Notes under the pieces: model-generated
Database searches by the model: none
What the model saw: the letters and a program-made list of their open reading frames with translations, nothing else
What the model was told of the DNA's origin: nothing
Shown: piece after piece, positions 36,823 to 49,325 of the stretch
Layout: each line of letters starts with the position of its first letter
Numbering within the stretch: the first letter of the stretch is position 1
Translations under genes and position numbers: made by a program
Assembly (NCBI GenBank): GCA_034440615.1
Contig: JAOTOM010004752.1
Span: 177,501 to 241,500 of the forward strand
Length of the DNA: 64,000 nt
Reading direction: 5' to 3'
DNA from: Ashinkailepas kermadecensis
Lineage: Eukaryota > Arthropoda > Thecostraca > Neolepadidae

Positions 36823-37269
36823 CGCACGAGCGTGGTGTTGCCCGTGCCAGTGCAAGATCCAGGGGAGTAACGTTAACGTCAAAATGTAAAATCGCACATT
36901 GTTCAGGGAAGTAGAGAGGTTGTCACTCAGCCCCCCCCCCCCTCTTAAACAGCGTCAGTTTCCATGTTGTTCTTCCCACCTCTTGAAACGAACCAACTTC
37001 TTGGCCAAACATACAATGTGAAACCATGAGAAGGTAAGCGAAATTCACCGTTGGCGTGACACCTAAATACTCCCTAGAATCTCCTTAAGGACTCTTTGCA
37101 GCGCAAGATGAAGGCGTAAACATTGAGCACTGGGTCCCAGAGAGGTGCTTCTGTGCGGACGTTGCATATGAAACAAGGCCTAACGAATGTAGATGCCCTT
37201 TGGTAAAACGTTTTGCTTACTTCCAGAGGGGAAAATGAAAAGTAAAATAACAAATGTGCAGTGGAAGCA
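36823..37269. other. Unique sequence
   Basis: A short poly-C tract lies near 36932. No gene recognised. Confidence 0.4.
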
Positions 37270-38912
37270 TCACACGTTGGTAGAACGTCAGGCGATGACT
37301 GCATCAGGAGATGACATCTCCTGATGACTGTCATCCTGATGACATCTCCTGACATCTCCTGATGACATCTCCTGATGACTCCTGATGACCCCTGATGACT
37401 CCTGACATATCCTGACATATCCTGATGACTCCTGATGACTCCTGACATCTCATGATGACTCCTGATGACTCATGTGACTCCTGGTAACTCCTGATAACAT
37501 CTCCTGATGACTTCTGATGACATCTCCTGATGACTCCTGATGACTCATAACATCTCCTGATGACTCCTGATGACTCATAACATCTCCTGATGACTCCTGA
37601 CATTTCCTGATGACATCTCCTGACGACTGTCATCTCCTGACAGTCGTCAGGAGATGACTGCATGAAAGCATAGCACGTTGGAAGAACGTCAGGAGATGAC
37701 TGCATCATTAAACAAAACAAACCTTTTCTCAGAAAATTATTTTTCTGTCGGGACAAAAGTGGGGTGGGGAGGGGCCACCACTGGCAGTCCAATCAGGAGT
37801 CTGTCAGGAGTCTGTCAACATCAACACCAATCAGGAGTCTGTCAACATCTCCTGATGACATCTCCTGATCAACATCTCCTGATGATCTGTCTGGAATATC
37901 TCCTGATGTTCCATCAGGAGTTGATTTCCATCAGGACTTGATTCCATTGTTGATTGTTGTTCCATTGTTGATGTTGATCAGGAGTTGATTCCAACATCAG
38001 GATTCCATTGTTGAATGATTCCATCGTTGATTGATTCCATTGTTGGCTTTGTTGAATTTAATTCAACATTGCATTGTTTGTTCAACATTCAATTGTTTGT
38101 TCAACATTCATTCAACATTCAACGAACAAACAAACAAACATTCAACATTCAATAAACAAACAAACAAACATTCAACATTCAAACAAACAACATTCAACAT
38201 TCAACAAGCAAACAAACAAACAAACATCCATTGTTGATTGATTCCATTGTTGGTTTTGTTGAATTTAATTCAACATTCCATTGTTTGTTCAACATGCCAT
38301 TGTTTGTTCAACATTACATTGTTCGTTCAACATTCATTCAACATTCAACATTTGTCCATTGTTTGTTCAACATTCCATTGTTTTTGTTGAGTTTAATTCA
38401 ACATTCCATTGTTGAATGATTCCATTGCTGGTTCATTCCATTGTTGATGTTGATCAGGAGTTGATTCCTACATCAGGAGTTGATTTCCATCAGGAGTTGA
38501 TTCCATTTCAGGAGTTGACATGATCTGTCAACATCTCCTGATGACATCTCCTGATCAACATCTCCTGATGATCTGTCAACATCTCCTGATGATCTGTCAA
38601 CATCTCCTGATGATCTGTCAACATCTTCTGATGACATCTCATGAGTCTGTCAGTCTGTCAACACCAATCAGGAGTCTGTCAACATCTGATGACATCTCCT
38701 GATGACTCCTGATGACTCATAGCATCTCCTGATAACTCCTGACATCTCCTGATGACATCTCCTGACGACTGTCATCTCCTGACAATCGTCAGGAGATGAC
38801 TGCATGAAAGCATCACACGTTGGTAGAACGTCAGGAGATGACTGCATCATTAAAAAAAAACTTTTCTCACAAAATGATTTTTCTGTCGGGACAAAAGTGG
38901 GGTGGGGAGGGG
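37270..38912. repeat. Duplicated block of CTCCTGATGA repeats, hairpins and CATTGTT/AAAC repeats
   Basis: CTCCTGATGACAT-type repeats fill 37315-37620, 37845-37930 and 38520-38760. Between them (37940-38450) are CATTCAACAAACAAAC, CCATTGTTGATTG and GTTGAATTTAATTCAAC repeats, many mutually inverted. The right parts 37560-37775 and 38700-38912 are duplicates, ending in the same TTTCTGTCGGGACAAAAGTG segment. A third piece of the CACACGTTGGTAGAACGTCA motif is at 37271. Confidence 0.9.
37617..37653. repeat. Perfect 16-bp-stem hairpin
   Basis: CTCCTGACGACTGTCA pairs perfectly with TGACAGTCGTCAGGAG around TCTCC. A second copy at 38759-38795 has one mismatch. Confidence 0.9.
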
Positions 38913-39476
38913 GCATCAGTTCTTATGCCGTGGATTCGTGTGCACCATGCACGTATGGAATACTCGTCGCACGACAAAAGCACATGCACTTCCGGCATTC
39001 TGGGGGCATCCCGAAAAACAGCCGTGGTAGAAGGTGGGAAATCGGCGTGGAGCTCTCGCATATGATTGACAGAAGTGCAGCAGCTTGGCAGCGTTGTTCA
39101 GAATACAGAAGGGAGTGGTGTGGCGTACCGAGTAAAGCAGCACACTGCTCATGGTCTGTGCCAGGCACATCAGCATGTAAAACCATTGTTGCCACTTTCT
39201 GAATGCCGCTATTCAATTTTTGCGAGCGTTTTTAATGCACTTCGATTGTCAATCACGTAAGCATCCTCTTCCCAGCTACCTGATTTAAATTCAGGACGGC
39301 TTTTCTGTTAAATCCCGTCGTGGGGCGACGGCGGACGTGGCGCCGCCCACCATGCTGAGTGCGATTAGTAACTGCCAGTTTCCACGTTTGGAAGGCAACT
39401 GCCAGTTCCCACGTTTGGTCCCCGCCTCAGGCGGCATTTGTGCATGGGACCGGTCAGATTGACCTGATCTGCTTCC
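38913..39476. other. Unique sequence without recognisable gene
   Basis: Three overlapping frames on both strands (38800-39216) have no family signature. A 24-bp direct duplication (ACTGCCAGTTYCCACGTTTGG) lies at about 39371 and 39399. Confidence 0.4.
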
Positions 39477-39571
39477 TGACTTCTTATCATACTCGCTGAC
39501 CTCTTATCATACTTGCTGACTTATCTTCATACCTGCTGACTTCTTATTATACTTACCGTACTTGCTGACTC
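39477..39571. repeat. TGACTTCTTATCATACTYGC repeats
   Basis: About four degenerate copies of a 20-24 bp unit. Confidence 0.8.
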
Positions 39572-39740
39572 TTTCTGTGCCGCTGGTATGAGGAATTGTT
39601 ATATGTTTTTATGTGTGTCTGTGACAGCCCTTTTTCATGTTACATCTGTTTTAAAAATCGACAATAGGCTGTAATAACCACGAGTTTATTGTGGATGGCC
39701 TGAATATACGTCTTTGTCTTGTCTTTGCCTTAGTAAACCT

Positions 39741-39953
39741 GGGCCCAGTTTCATCAAGCTGCATGAAATCGCAATTTGATGCAGCAAAGATCAATGATAA
39801 GTAATGACAGAGTCACCTATGCAGCCTATCTCCTTTACTCCTATTCACTCCTGTTGCCAAAATCACAATTCAACGCTTGTCATGTTGAGCATCATTTTCA
39901 TGTCATCATTTTATTGAAATTATCTCACCACTAAGGTTTGATGAAACTGGCCG
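39741..39953. mobile_element. MITE with GGCCCAGTTTCATCAA terminal inverted repeats
   Basis: GGGCCCAGTTTCATCAAGC at the left end is matched by GGTTTGATGAAACTGGCC at the right end, giving inverted repeats of about 16 bp around a 213-bp, non-coding body. The target duplication is not clear. Confidence 0.6.
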
Positions 39954-40335
39954 TGCATTGATGCGTAGTTTTTGAGCTATGGAATCGTAAAATTGTGTGC
40001 ATCTTTTTGAAAGCGTGCTTATTTAAAATCGTTGATTTTTTGTCGGAACTGGAATTAACGTTTAGCGTTTAGCGTAATAAGCTGTTGAATCGTGAAATCA
40101 TCAATTCGTAATATTGATGAAATGACGTGAAAACTGGGTCCTGGTCACCCTTGGACCAGTCCGAGTGCGGTTAGTAGAGCTGGTCACACTTGGAATATGT
40201 ATTTTGTTGTCAGGGAACGCTTGCATCGACGAGTTACTTGGAAGAGCCGTGGTGTCGTTCTACTAAGGGCTGCCAAACATGGGGATTTTTGTAATTTGGC
40301 AAGACATCACGGCGGGTGAGAGTGCTCGCAGGTAG
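39954..40335. other. Unique sequence
   Basis: No frame, repeat or RNA gene recognised. Confidence 0.4.
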
Positions 40336-40698
40336 ACGATACCAGGAAATCCTAGGTGACATGAGGTGATACCCGGTGACACCAGATGACACCAAGCGAT
40401 ACCAGGCGAAACCAGGTAGTTCATGTGATTCCATGTGATATCATGTGATACCAGGCGATGCCATGTGATGTATGATACCATATGATACCATATGGTACCA
40501 GATGATATCACATGGTACCAGATGATGGAAGATGATATAATTTGATATCAGGTGATACCAGATGATGCCAAATTATATTTAATGATACCAGATGATATTT
40601 GATGATGCCAGATGATACCATGTGATACCACATAATAACATATGATACCATGTGATATCATACGATACCAGGTAATACCAGGTGATACCAGGTGCTGC
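40336..40698. repeat. TGATACCAGA-type 10-bp array
   Basis: Over 30 degenerate copies of a 10-11 bp unit (TGATACCAGR, TGATACCATR, TGATATCAYR). Confidence 0.92.
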
Positions 40699-41571
40699 CA
40701 TGTCCTGTTCGGGCCTGACTCGCTGAGACAGGCAGGTGAGCTGTTGAGAATGGGAACAAGAACCTTGCCCCTTGATTCTACCGATCCTGATTTAGATGAA
40801 GCTCTCCTTCTTAGAATGTCCTGCCATCAAACGTTCCTGAAAATGGCCATTGCAGTGACTTATTCCAGATCAGGACAGAGGATAAAGCAATCGTCCGACT
40901 GTTTGTCCTTTAGTTGACTGACCGGTCGTCGATCGTTGGTCGATTCATTTCCCAATTTTCGTTTGGGTTGCCAATGCCGGTGCGAGGTCGTTCTGGTGTA
41001 ATTCCTGCCACGTCCGCTCCTGCGCAACACCAGGTGTTGGCGGCAGGTGCACGGGCCCGGTGGTGCACGCCGGGGCCACGGCTTCCCATGGACACACTTC
41101 TTCCTGCGGAGCCACGCCTGGGGCGAGTGGTGTCCTCCGGCATTTCCGTGCTGAATTGCATAGAGGCTGGCGTTTCGCTTCCCGAAAGTTTGTTGAATTT
41201 GGAGTGCAATATGACTCGTCGTTGCAAGAGGAACTGGGTCCAGCTGTGCTGGCGCGGTGGAACACGTTGTTGAAGGCGTTGTTGAAAGTGTTGTTGAAGG
41301 CGTTGTTGGAGCCGCAGTTCAAGCCGCAGTTGAATGGCTGATTTGTTGGCCGCTTGTGGCAAAGCGACAGACCACCTGTGTACACTCCTGAGTGTGATCC
41401 GAGAGTTCCGGTCAGGGAAGCATTCCTTTCGTGTATTAAATAGACTGTTATCGTCGCTGCCGTACTGCATATGTGGATTACTTGCTGTATGTTATTGTCC
41501 TAGCAGCACACATGCTAAATAGCGTTATGATATTATAATTTTGCTCTGGGCTGCCATTTTTCCCCTCGCAT
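40699..41571. other. Unique sequence; no supported gene
   Basis: A minus-strand frame of 186 codons (40910-41470) and opposing plus frames overlap. GTTGTTGAAGGC short repeats at 41261-41320 explain the Gln/Leu-rich part. No domain recognised. Confidence 0.4.
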
Positions 41572-41703
41572 ATCTTCCCAGCACTTTCTCTATACTTCCC
41601 AGTACATCCCAGTACCTTCCAATACTTTCTCAGTGCTATCCAGTACTTCCCTGTGCCTTCTCAGTACTTCCCAGCACTTTGCCAGTGCTTCCTAGTACTT
41701 CGA
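41572..41703. repeat. CTTCCCAGTAC-type short repeats
   Basis: About ten degenerate copies of a 12-14 bp unit. Confidence 0.8.
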
Positions 41704-42988
41704 ATTGACTTGACAACAGCCGTCAGTGTAAATCCTCCAGCGCCGACAATCTGCCGCCTATTGATGAAGACGTGGGCAATTTCGTTCATCGCACCACACA
41801 GTTTACATCACATGATATTCAGCATAATGGCTGTATTATGAACGCTCCTGTCCACATGCACTCCAAGAGGCTGAGCTGGAATCTCGCTTTTTGTGACGCT
41901 AGTGCAGTTGTCAGAGCTACATTAGACGTGACGCACCGTCGCACTACGAAAGCCGCCATTGAATGCCCACTTCTGCCATCTTCAATGTGGACTCCCATCC
42001 AATCATTTCAACAACTCTTGACGACAAACGGAGCTTCCTGACGACGCCAATCATATGCCAGAGCTTGCCTTCTCGAGAGCCGCACGGCTGTTCCTCACGC
42101 TGCGGATGCTTCGCCAAGGCGGTCGGGGACTCGATGTTTTCCCATTGCGTAGGCGAGCTGTTCACTCAAAGATGTCCAGTGTTCTTTGAGTTCGCTAGGC
42201 AGTTGTACCAAAGCTATTTAACATAGGCCAAGAGTGAGAGGGTGGTAGTGAAGCTCACCGCCTGGGACTCACGAGCTAGGTAGAACATCTAACTTGGCAC
42301 CTGTATTTAATATAACCTATTGTGTAGAAGGAACATGCATATCGTCACTGTAGATTTGGAAGAGGTGTATTCCTTGATCAGGTGTCCTACAATGCAGGGT
42401 GGATTAGAAACACGTAAAACTGTATTGTATTTGGCTTGAGATCAATACCGAAGCCGTGAGCTATCGAACCACGTTTGATTGCACAGCCATGTGCCACCAA
42501 GTGTGGTGGAATATTCACATCAAATCCAGCTGAAGCATAGAGACAGAGTGCGGAACTCCACTTAACTATAGACATTGGCCGTATACATAATTGTAAATAC
42601 GGTCAACACCTGCTGGTCAACGAACACAAACGTTTCCCGGTTATGACGTGAAGCTATGTGTTGTGCAAACTAGTGGGTGGTCTGGTGGCGCCGTCGCCAT
42701 TCCTGTACGCATCTTTGGCACCACCGTCGCCTCGCGGATCCCTCGTGACGCCGCTGAGCCGGCATCTCATCCCTCGTGCCACGTCCCTCATCCCTAAATT
42801 GGCACCCCGCCCTGTGCGACAGAAGCTGCGGTCCTGAACTCCCGGAAACGGACCCAAATCGTCCCTGCTGCCACTCCCTCGCCTGGACTGTGCTCTCTAA
42901 ATCCAGCTGGGCGGATATATGCGTGCTGCTGTTGCGTGTGTAGGCCACTGTTCAGCTTGAGTACGTCCCTGTTGGACTGGGCCCAGGC
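41704..42988. other. Unique sequence without recognisable gene
   Basis: Short frames on both strands, no domain evidence. Confidence 0.4.
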
Positions 42989-43172
42989 CACTGTGGCCTG
43001 GCTGGCTAGCGTGGCCTCCCTGGCTAGCGCGACCTGCCTGGTTAGCGTGGCCTGCCTGACTAACGTGGCCGGCTTGGCTAGTGTGGCTGCTTGGCTAGCG
43101 TCACCTGCCTGACTAGCGTCGCCTGCTTGGCTAGCGTCGCCTGCTTGGCTAGCGTCGCCTGCTTGGCGTCGC
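42989..43172. repeat. 18-bp minisatellite (GCCTGCTTGGCTAGCGTC), about 10 copies
   Basis: Early copies read GCGTGGCCTGCCTG and later ones GCGTCGCCTGCTTG, so sequence drifts along the array. Confidence 0.92.
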
Positions 43173-43489
43173 CGCCACCACGCAGCGAGGAAGGAAACGG
43201 GAGAGGCGGGACATCATGACAGGAGCAGGAAGAGGTGAAACGGAAGAGCTTTTGTGAAGGCCAGATATATGGAGATGGAGATATGAGAGGGAGAGAGAGA
43301 GAGAGAGGGAGAGAGAGAGAGAGAAGGACAGAGAAAAGAGGAATGTGGGAGATTGGGTGAAAAAGAAGGGGAAGTGGAAGAGAGGCAGCTGACGTTTTTG
43401 GGAGACTTGCGCGTGAGAAGCAGCAAGCGTTGGGGTGGCACCTCACACGCGCTGGCTACTCAGAGGGTCGTGCTGGACGACAGCAGGGC

Positions 43490-43546
43490 CTGGCGACCAG
43501 GACCTGGCGACCAAGACCTGGCGACCAGGACCTGGCGACCGTCACG
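43490..43546. repeat. 14-bp minisatellite (CTGGCGACCAGGAC), 4 copies
   Basis: Four near-identical units. GA-rich sequence precedes it at 43270-43345. A C-run lies near 43661. Confidence 0.9.
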
Positions 43547-44020
43547 GCGCCCAGACAAGACACCAGTCATCAGTGTGCCATGCCAGATGAGTCCGTCCCC
43601 GCTAATGGCAGCCGACCAGCCGCTCCTCGTTCGGCAAAATTAGGCGCGGGACGGTGGACGCCCCCCCCCCCGCCCGCCGCCGTGCTGCCAGCGCTGAGAC
43701 GAGGCGCCGAACTTCGGTCCTCCTCCGACCCTCTGTCGCGCCAGGCATCGGCCAGATTGAACCAATAATGGTAATATGGACGGAAGTCGTGGCAAATGCA
43801 GTTAGCGCCGAAAATATCCCGACAAAGGGGAGGGAAAGAGCGGAAGAGAAATATCAAAAAGGAGAAAATATGTGGAGGAAGGAGGAAGGGAAAGCTAGGG
43901 AGAGACGGATAGAGAAGATGGAGTTACAGTGAGAGATTGGGAGATTGATAGAATGAGAGAGTGATAGAGTGATAGAGTGAGAGTGTGAGAGTGTGAGAGA
44001 GTGAGAGTGAGAGAGGAAGA

Positions 44021-44701
<681 letters not shown>

Positions 44702-44784
44702 CTATAAAGATAGACAGACAGACAGAGCGGGGAAAACGAACTGGATCACATAGCATACAATTCAAGCGGCCAAAGCGTGGAAAA

Positions 44785-45555
44785 TGTGATATGTCTCTTT
44801 CCTCTTTTATCATTGTTAACCACGGATTATTACTGCACGAGTTGAAACCCTCACTTGACATCACTGGTCTTGCATTCAGCTGGCTCCATTCGTACTTTAC
44901 CGAATTCTTCCAGCGCTTAGTGCTCCAAGGCACTAAGTCTGATTGGGTTCCAATGTTATCTGGAGTCACAGAGGTCAAGATTCTGGACCTCCTGCTCTTT
45001 ACCTGATTTGGTACTGACGTTTCTAATCACAAACCGAACGGCTGTTTTATCTATGTCGATGGCATTAAAAGGCATCCCAGAATCCAATCTAAAAGTTACG
45101 TCGATTCCCTTCCGATGGATCTGGGTAACCTCTGTCAGTGGTCCCAGATATGGAGCGGGGTGGCTAAAACTCAACCCATCAAAATACAAATCCATTTCCT
45201 TTACACCAGTCTCCTTCGCACTTTTGACCCTTCCTACATCTTGGACGGCCGCCAGCCGAGGCGCCGTCAGCGCATGCATGACCTGGGTGCTACCTGGAAT
45301 GCCAACCTCTCTTTTGCCCAACACGACGCCGCCATGATTTCCAAGGGGAACACGAGGCTTGACCTTCTGATGCGGAGCATGCAGATGCCAGCATGCCCCG
45401 AACAATTAAAATTCAACCACGCAGCTGTGCTGTGTGCGCTTCAGCCTCATGTCGGATCCATCATTCAATATGCCAGTGCTATTTGGAGCGATGCTGCCGT
45501 GGCCCATCTTGCGCGCCTTGACCTTGACCGCCTGCATCAAACTGCATCCTTTTAA
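44785..45555 (+). pseudogene. Reverse transcriptase fragment, Jockey/I-like non-LTR element
   Basis: A middle and C-terminal piece of LINE reverse transcriptase. Blocks: VNHGLLLHELKPSLDITGLAF and WLHSYFTEFFQRLVLQG (palm region after the first catalytic motif); VPMLSGVTE followed by LDLLLF (usually SGVPQGSVLGPLLF); then in another frame CFIYVDGIK at 45052-45063, where the YADD active site has become YVDG; MDLGNLCQWSQIW; and, to 45555, LGATWNANLSFAQHDAAMISK and LKFNHAAVLCALQPHVGSIIQYASAIWS. At least one frame change lies near 45005. The active-site change, the frame break and the missing ends show it is dead. It differs from the CR1-like relic at 18.4 kb, so two LINE lineages are present. It starts less than 100 bp after the GA microsatellite. 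Confidence 0.85.
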
Positions 45556-46291
45556 ATAGCCCGAAATGAACTCCCAGCGGCTCACACTTGACGTCATCCG
45601 TGACGTCGTACGTGGCCGTAGTGACGTCATTTGTGCACAAATTCAAAGAATATGGTCGCGTTCTTCCGGAATCGTCATCGACTATCAGACGATATTTTTG
45701 CTGTGGGTGTCAGTTTCTGCCTCTGAGAGTCTTGTGGGGGGGGGAGAGGTTTCCCGACCGGGCGAAGGATTAGCCCGTCGTCAGTAGGTCAGTAGGCACT
45801 CGGTGGGCGGGCCGGCCGGGTGGAGGTTGACCTTGACGGAAGTGACGCAGTGACAGTCTCCGTCCACCAAGTGCTCAATTCCTGCTGAAGTGTCCAATCT
45901 AACCAGAGACACGGCTGACCAAAACTTGGCGAAACGGGTGTGAAGTTTTGTGTCAAATCGCTTTGAGTACAATTAGGCCATGGAAACATATGACATGGCT
46001 CAGAAACACAAGAAATAGAGCCGTGACACGAGCGAGACATTCGCCTCCTATACTTCCTCTTTTGAAGAACGGGGCTGATGCAGGCGTTTCGATAATACAA
46101 AAAGTATCTATAAATTATACCACCAAATATCGCCATCCTGATGCCAGTTCAGCGCGCGGCGACCTACAAATGAGCATTGCTGTGCTGGGGCCCGTGGGAA
46201 ATAACACAACCGGATATAAATCACCATCTGGCAGGCACTGTTTGGCAGAATGCCTGGCACTTAGACAGAATACCTCTCTCGCGATATGCCC
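45556..46291. other. Unique sequence; cluster of TGACGTCA motifs
   Basis: Between 45588 and 45632 there are two TGACGTCA palindromes and one GTGACGTCGT. They could be CREB/ATF-like sites or chance. No gene is visible beside them. Confidence 0.35.
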
Positions 46292-46551
46292 CCAATGGTT
46301 AGGCAACGTGCGGGCAACGGCTGGGCAACACACTGCCAATGGTTAGGCAGCATACGGCTAATGGTTAGGCAATGTGTGGCTAATGGTTGGGCAATATACG
46401 GCCAATGGTTAGGTAATGTGACGCCAATGGTTAGGCAAAATGAGGCGATTGGCTGGGCAATATGAGGCGATGGGCTGGGCATCATGCTAATGGTCAATGA
46501 TCAGGTAGCGTGTGGCTAATGGTTAGGCAATGTGTGGCCAATGGTTAGGCA
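46292..46551. repeat. 22-bp minisatellite (AATGGTTAGGCAATGTGTGG), about 11 copies
   Basis: Degenerate units with TTAGGC/CTGGGC variants. TTAGGC here is part of a longer unit, not a telomere repeat. Confidence 0.9.
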
Positions 46552-46793
46552 TTTGGCAGTGCCCACTCTCTGATAACGAAAACAGCTGGTAGCCGTTTGA
46601 TGGTAGCAAACTTGGGGTGCAATCACGCAAAGGAAGATACTGATTCTTGGCGGCACAACTGAAGCTGGATTGAACAACGACGTCAGAACTACTCAGAACT
46701 ACTCTCAGTGCAATCGCTCGCTCACAGCCCATGGCGGACAGTGAGCAGCGGCACGCCTGGGACTGAGATGGGGGCGGAGTCGGCAGCACATAA

Positions 46794-47767
46794 GCGGGAG
46801 GTGTGATCGTTATCTGGCGGGAGGTGTGATCGTTATCTGGCGGGAGGTGTGGTCGTTATCTGACGGGAGGTGTGGCCAGTATCTGGCGGGAAGTGTGGTC
46901 AATATCTGGCGGGAGGTGTGGCCAGTATCTGGCGGGAGGTGTGGTCAATATCTGGCGGGAGGTGTGGTCGGGACATGGTGGGAAGTATGGTCAATATCTG
47001 GCGGGAGGTGTGGTCAATATCTGTCGGGAGGTGTGGCCAGTATCTGGCGGGAGGTGTGGTCAATATCTGGCGGGAGGAATCGTCGGGGTATGGCGGGAAG
47101 TGTGGTCAATATCTGGCGGGAGGGGTGGGCGGGATATGGCGGGAAGTGTGGTCAATATCTGGCGGGAGGCGTGGTCGGGATATGGCGGGAAGTGTGGTCA
47201 ATATCTGGCGAGAGGGTGGTCGGGATATGGCAGGAAGTGCGGTCAATATCTGGCAGGAGGTGTGGTCGGGATGTGGCGGGAAGTGTGATCAATATCTGGC
47301 GGGAGGGGTGGCCAGGATATGGCGGGAAGTGTGGTCAATATCTGGCGGGAGGGGTGGTCGGGATATGACGGGAAGTGTGGTCAATATCTGGCGGGAGGTG
47401 TGGTCGGGGTATGGCGGGAAGTGTGGTCAATATTTGGCGGAGGTGTGGGAGGGATATAGCGGGAAGTGTGGCCAGAATCTGGCGGGAAGTGTGGTCAATA
47501 TCTGGTGGGAAGTGTGGTCAATATCTGGCGGGAGGTGTTGTCAATATCTGACGGGAGGTGTGTCAATATCTGGCGGGAGGTGTGGCCACTATCTGGCGGG
47601 AAGTGTGATCAATATCTGGCGGGAGGTGTGGTCGGGATATAGCGGGAGGTGTGGCCACAATCTGGCGGGAAGTGTGGTCAATATCTAGTGGGAAGTGTGG
47701 CCATTATCTGGCGGGAGGTGTGGTCGGGATATGGCGAGTGGTGTAGCTAGTAGTATCTGGTGGGAAT
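46794..47767. repeat. 23-bp minisatellite (GGTCAATATCTGGCGGGAGG), about 42 copies
   Basis: Two unit classes alternate, one with TCAATATCTGGCGGGA and one with TCGGGATATGGCGGGA. Frames of 138-272 codons across it follow from the repeat. Confidence 0.96.
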
Positions 47768-47905
47768 AGAGATTATAATATAATAGAATAGAATATAATA
47801 AAATAAAATATAACAGAATAGAATGATAAATTGAGCGAGCACAAAAGAAGATGACCAAATATAATAATTTTCTTGCCTTTAAGTTGTTGTGCAATGTATA
47901 TGCAT

Positions 47906-47998
<93 letters not shown>
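47906..47998. repeat. CA and TA microsatellite
   Basis: A CA run followed by a TA run. AT-rich ATAAAA-type repeats precede it at 47772-47830. Confidence 0.97.
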
Positions 47999-47999
<1 letters not shown>

Positions 48000-49325
48000 G
48001 CCTTTGAGAATGCGAGTTTCGGTGAAATACATCAGCATTAGGGTGCTTTCATCATTTATCCGCGAGCACGCAGTGATACTGGCACTGTGGGCAGCGAACT
48101 ATTTCAACAATAGCTCTTGTCTATCAGCAGAAGCTGTGGATCTCGATCAATGCCGATAATGTAAGTTGCATGCCCACGCAATATATGACGAATCACTGAG
48201 CCTGCATGATTTTCGTCGACGATGAACGGTCAATAACTATGAGAGAGCTTCAGATCGTGTAGACGGGCGCTGAAGAATCAAGGCGCCAGGTGCATGCCTA
48301 TTTTATTCGGGAGCGTAGAAGCTGGCGTCGGCGAAGATGAGTTATCAAGCAGGCGACAAACTTAGTTTTCTCGGGGAATGGTTTGCAGGGAACTGTGATG
48401 CCTGGAGAAACACGACGTCGCGGGTTTGGGATCGGAGAGCGGGAGCGATTTAGATATCGACTTATCGTACAAGGCCATAAAGACATTGTGAAACTTCAGA
48501 TTTCCGGAATATTTCAGCTTCAACTCCGGCCACATGTTGCGTGCCTACAACATTCGCTTACGCGGCACAATTGTCCCCGTCATTAGTTCCGTGATCGCTG
48601 CATTTCGGCGTCGATTCAGCCCGGACACGCCCGGCACACAGCGCGCCACGTCCGGTGTCGCTTCTCTCGACACGGAGCACGCCGCGCGCATGGCCAACTT
48701 GGTGGCCACCCGGGCCATGCGGCGGCAGATCAGCGCTCGTTTCGCGCGAGCTCGGGCTCGTCGGGCGTATCGACCCGCCGCGCCGGCCGCCCGCAGTACC
48801 TGCCGGCCAAGTGCCCCCCCCAGAGCCCGATGACCCGGCCGCGGGTCATCCGGTCGCCCGGTGCGCGACTCACTGCTTCCCCCCAGGTGCTCTTCATCAT
48901 CCCCAACCCGATCCGCCTCGGCAGGTCCGGAGGGTGACCTGGAGAGTGGCAGTGAGACATAGCTTGTCTCCGGTTTGGAGCGAGCTTGCGAGTCAATGCC
49001 AAGGCAGACCTGGGACTTCGATACTCGTGTGTCCTGTACAACCGCAAACTGGTTTCGACAAATCAAAGCATCCTCCGCCGATAAAGGCAGGGCGTCGGTG
49101 GTAGGGCACGTGCTTCAATATAAGTGGTGTCAATGCTGTGAGCTGCTTCCGCCGAGTTGCAGAGGGGCCTAACAAATCTTCAACACAGGATTATGCAACA
49201 AATCATCCCTCACCTCTCCCCGCACCCCACCCTCATGAACCCATCTATATGGCACTGTAATCGACAACAAAGAACATTAGCTCTGGCGTCATAATCCACT
49301 TACCCCAGCCCACACGGATAACGTG
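47999..49325. other. Unique sequence; GC-rich at 48600-48960
   Basis: Opposing Arg-rich frames (48545-49104) reflect GC composition. No family recognised. Confidence 0.4.

Noticed and set aside
32981..36889. 1302-codon open frame as a giant repetitive protein
   Set aside because: Frame openness follows from a 30-bp unit lacking stops in five frames. Units of 28-29 bp shift the frame midway, and no non-repeat domain or gene signal is present.
40910..41470. 186-codon minus-strand frame as a gene
   Set aside because: The Gln-rich part comes from GTTGTTGAAGGC short repeats, opposing frames overlap it, and there is no domain.
46292..46551. TTAGGC motifs as interstitial telomere repeats
   Set aside because: TTAGGC occurs once per 22-bp unit, not as tandem hexamers.
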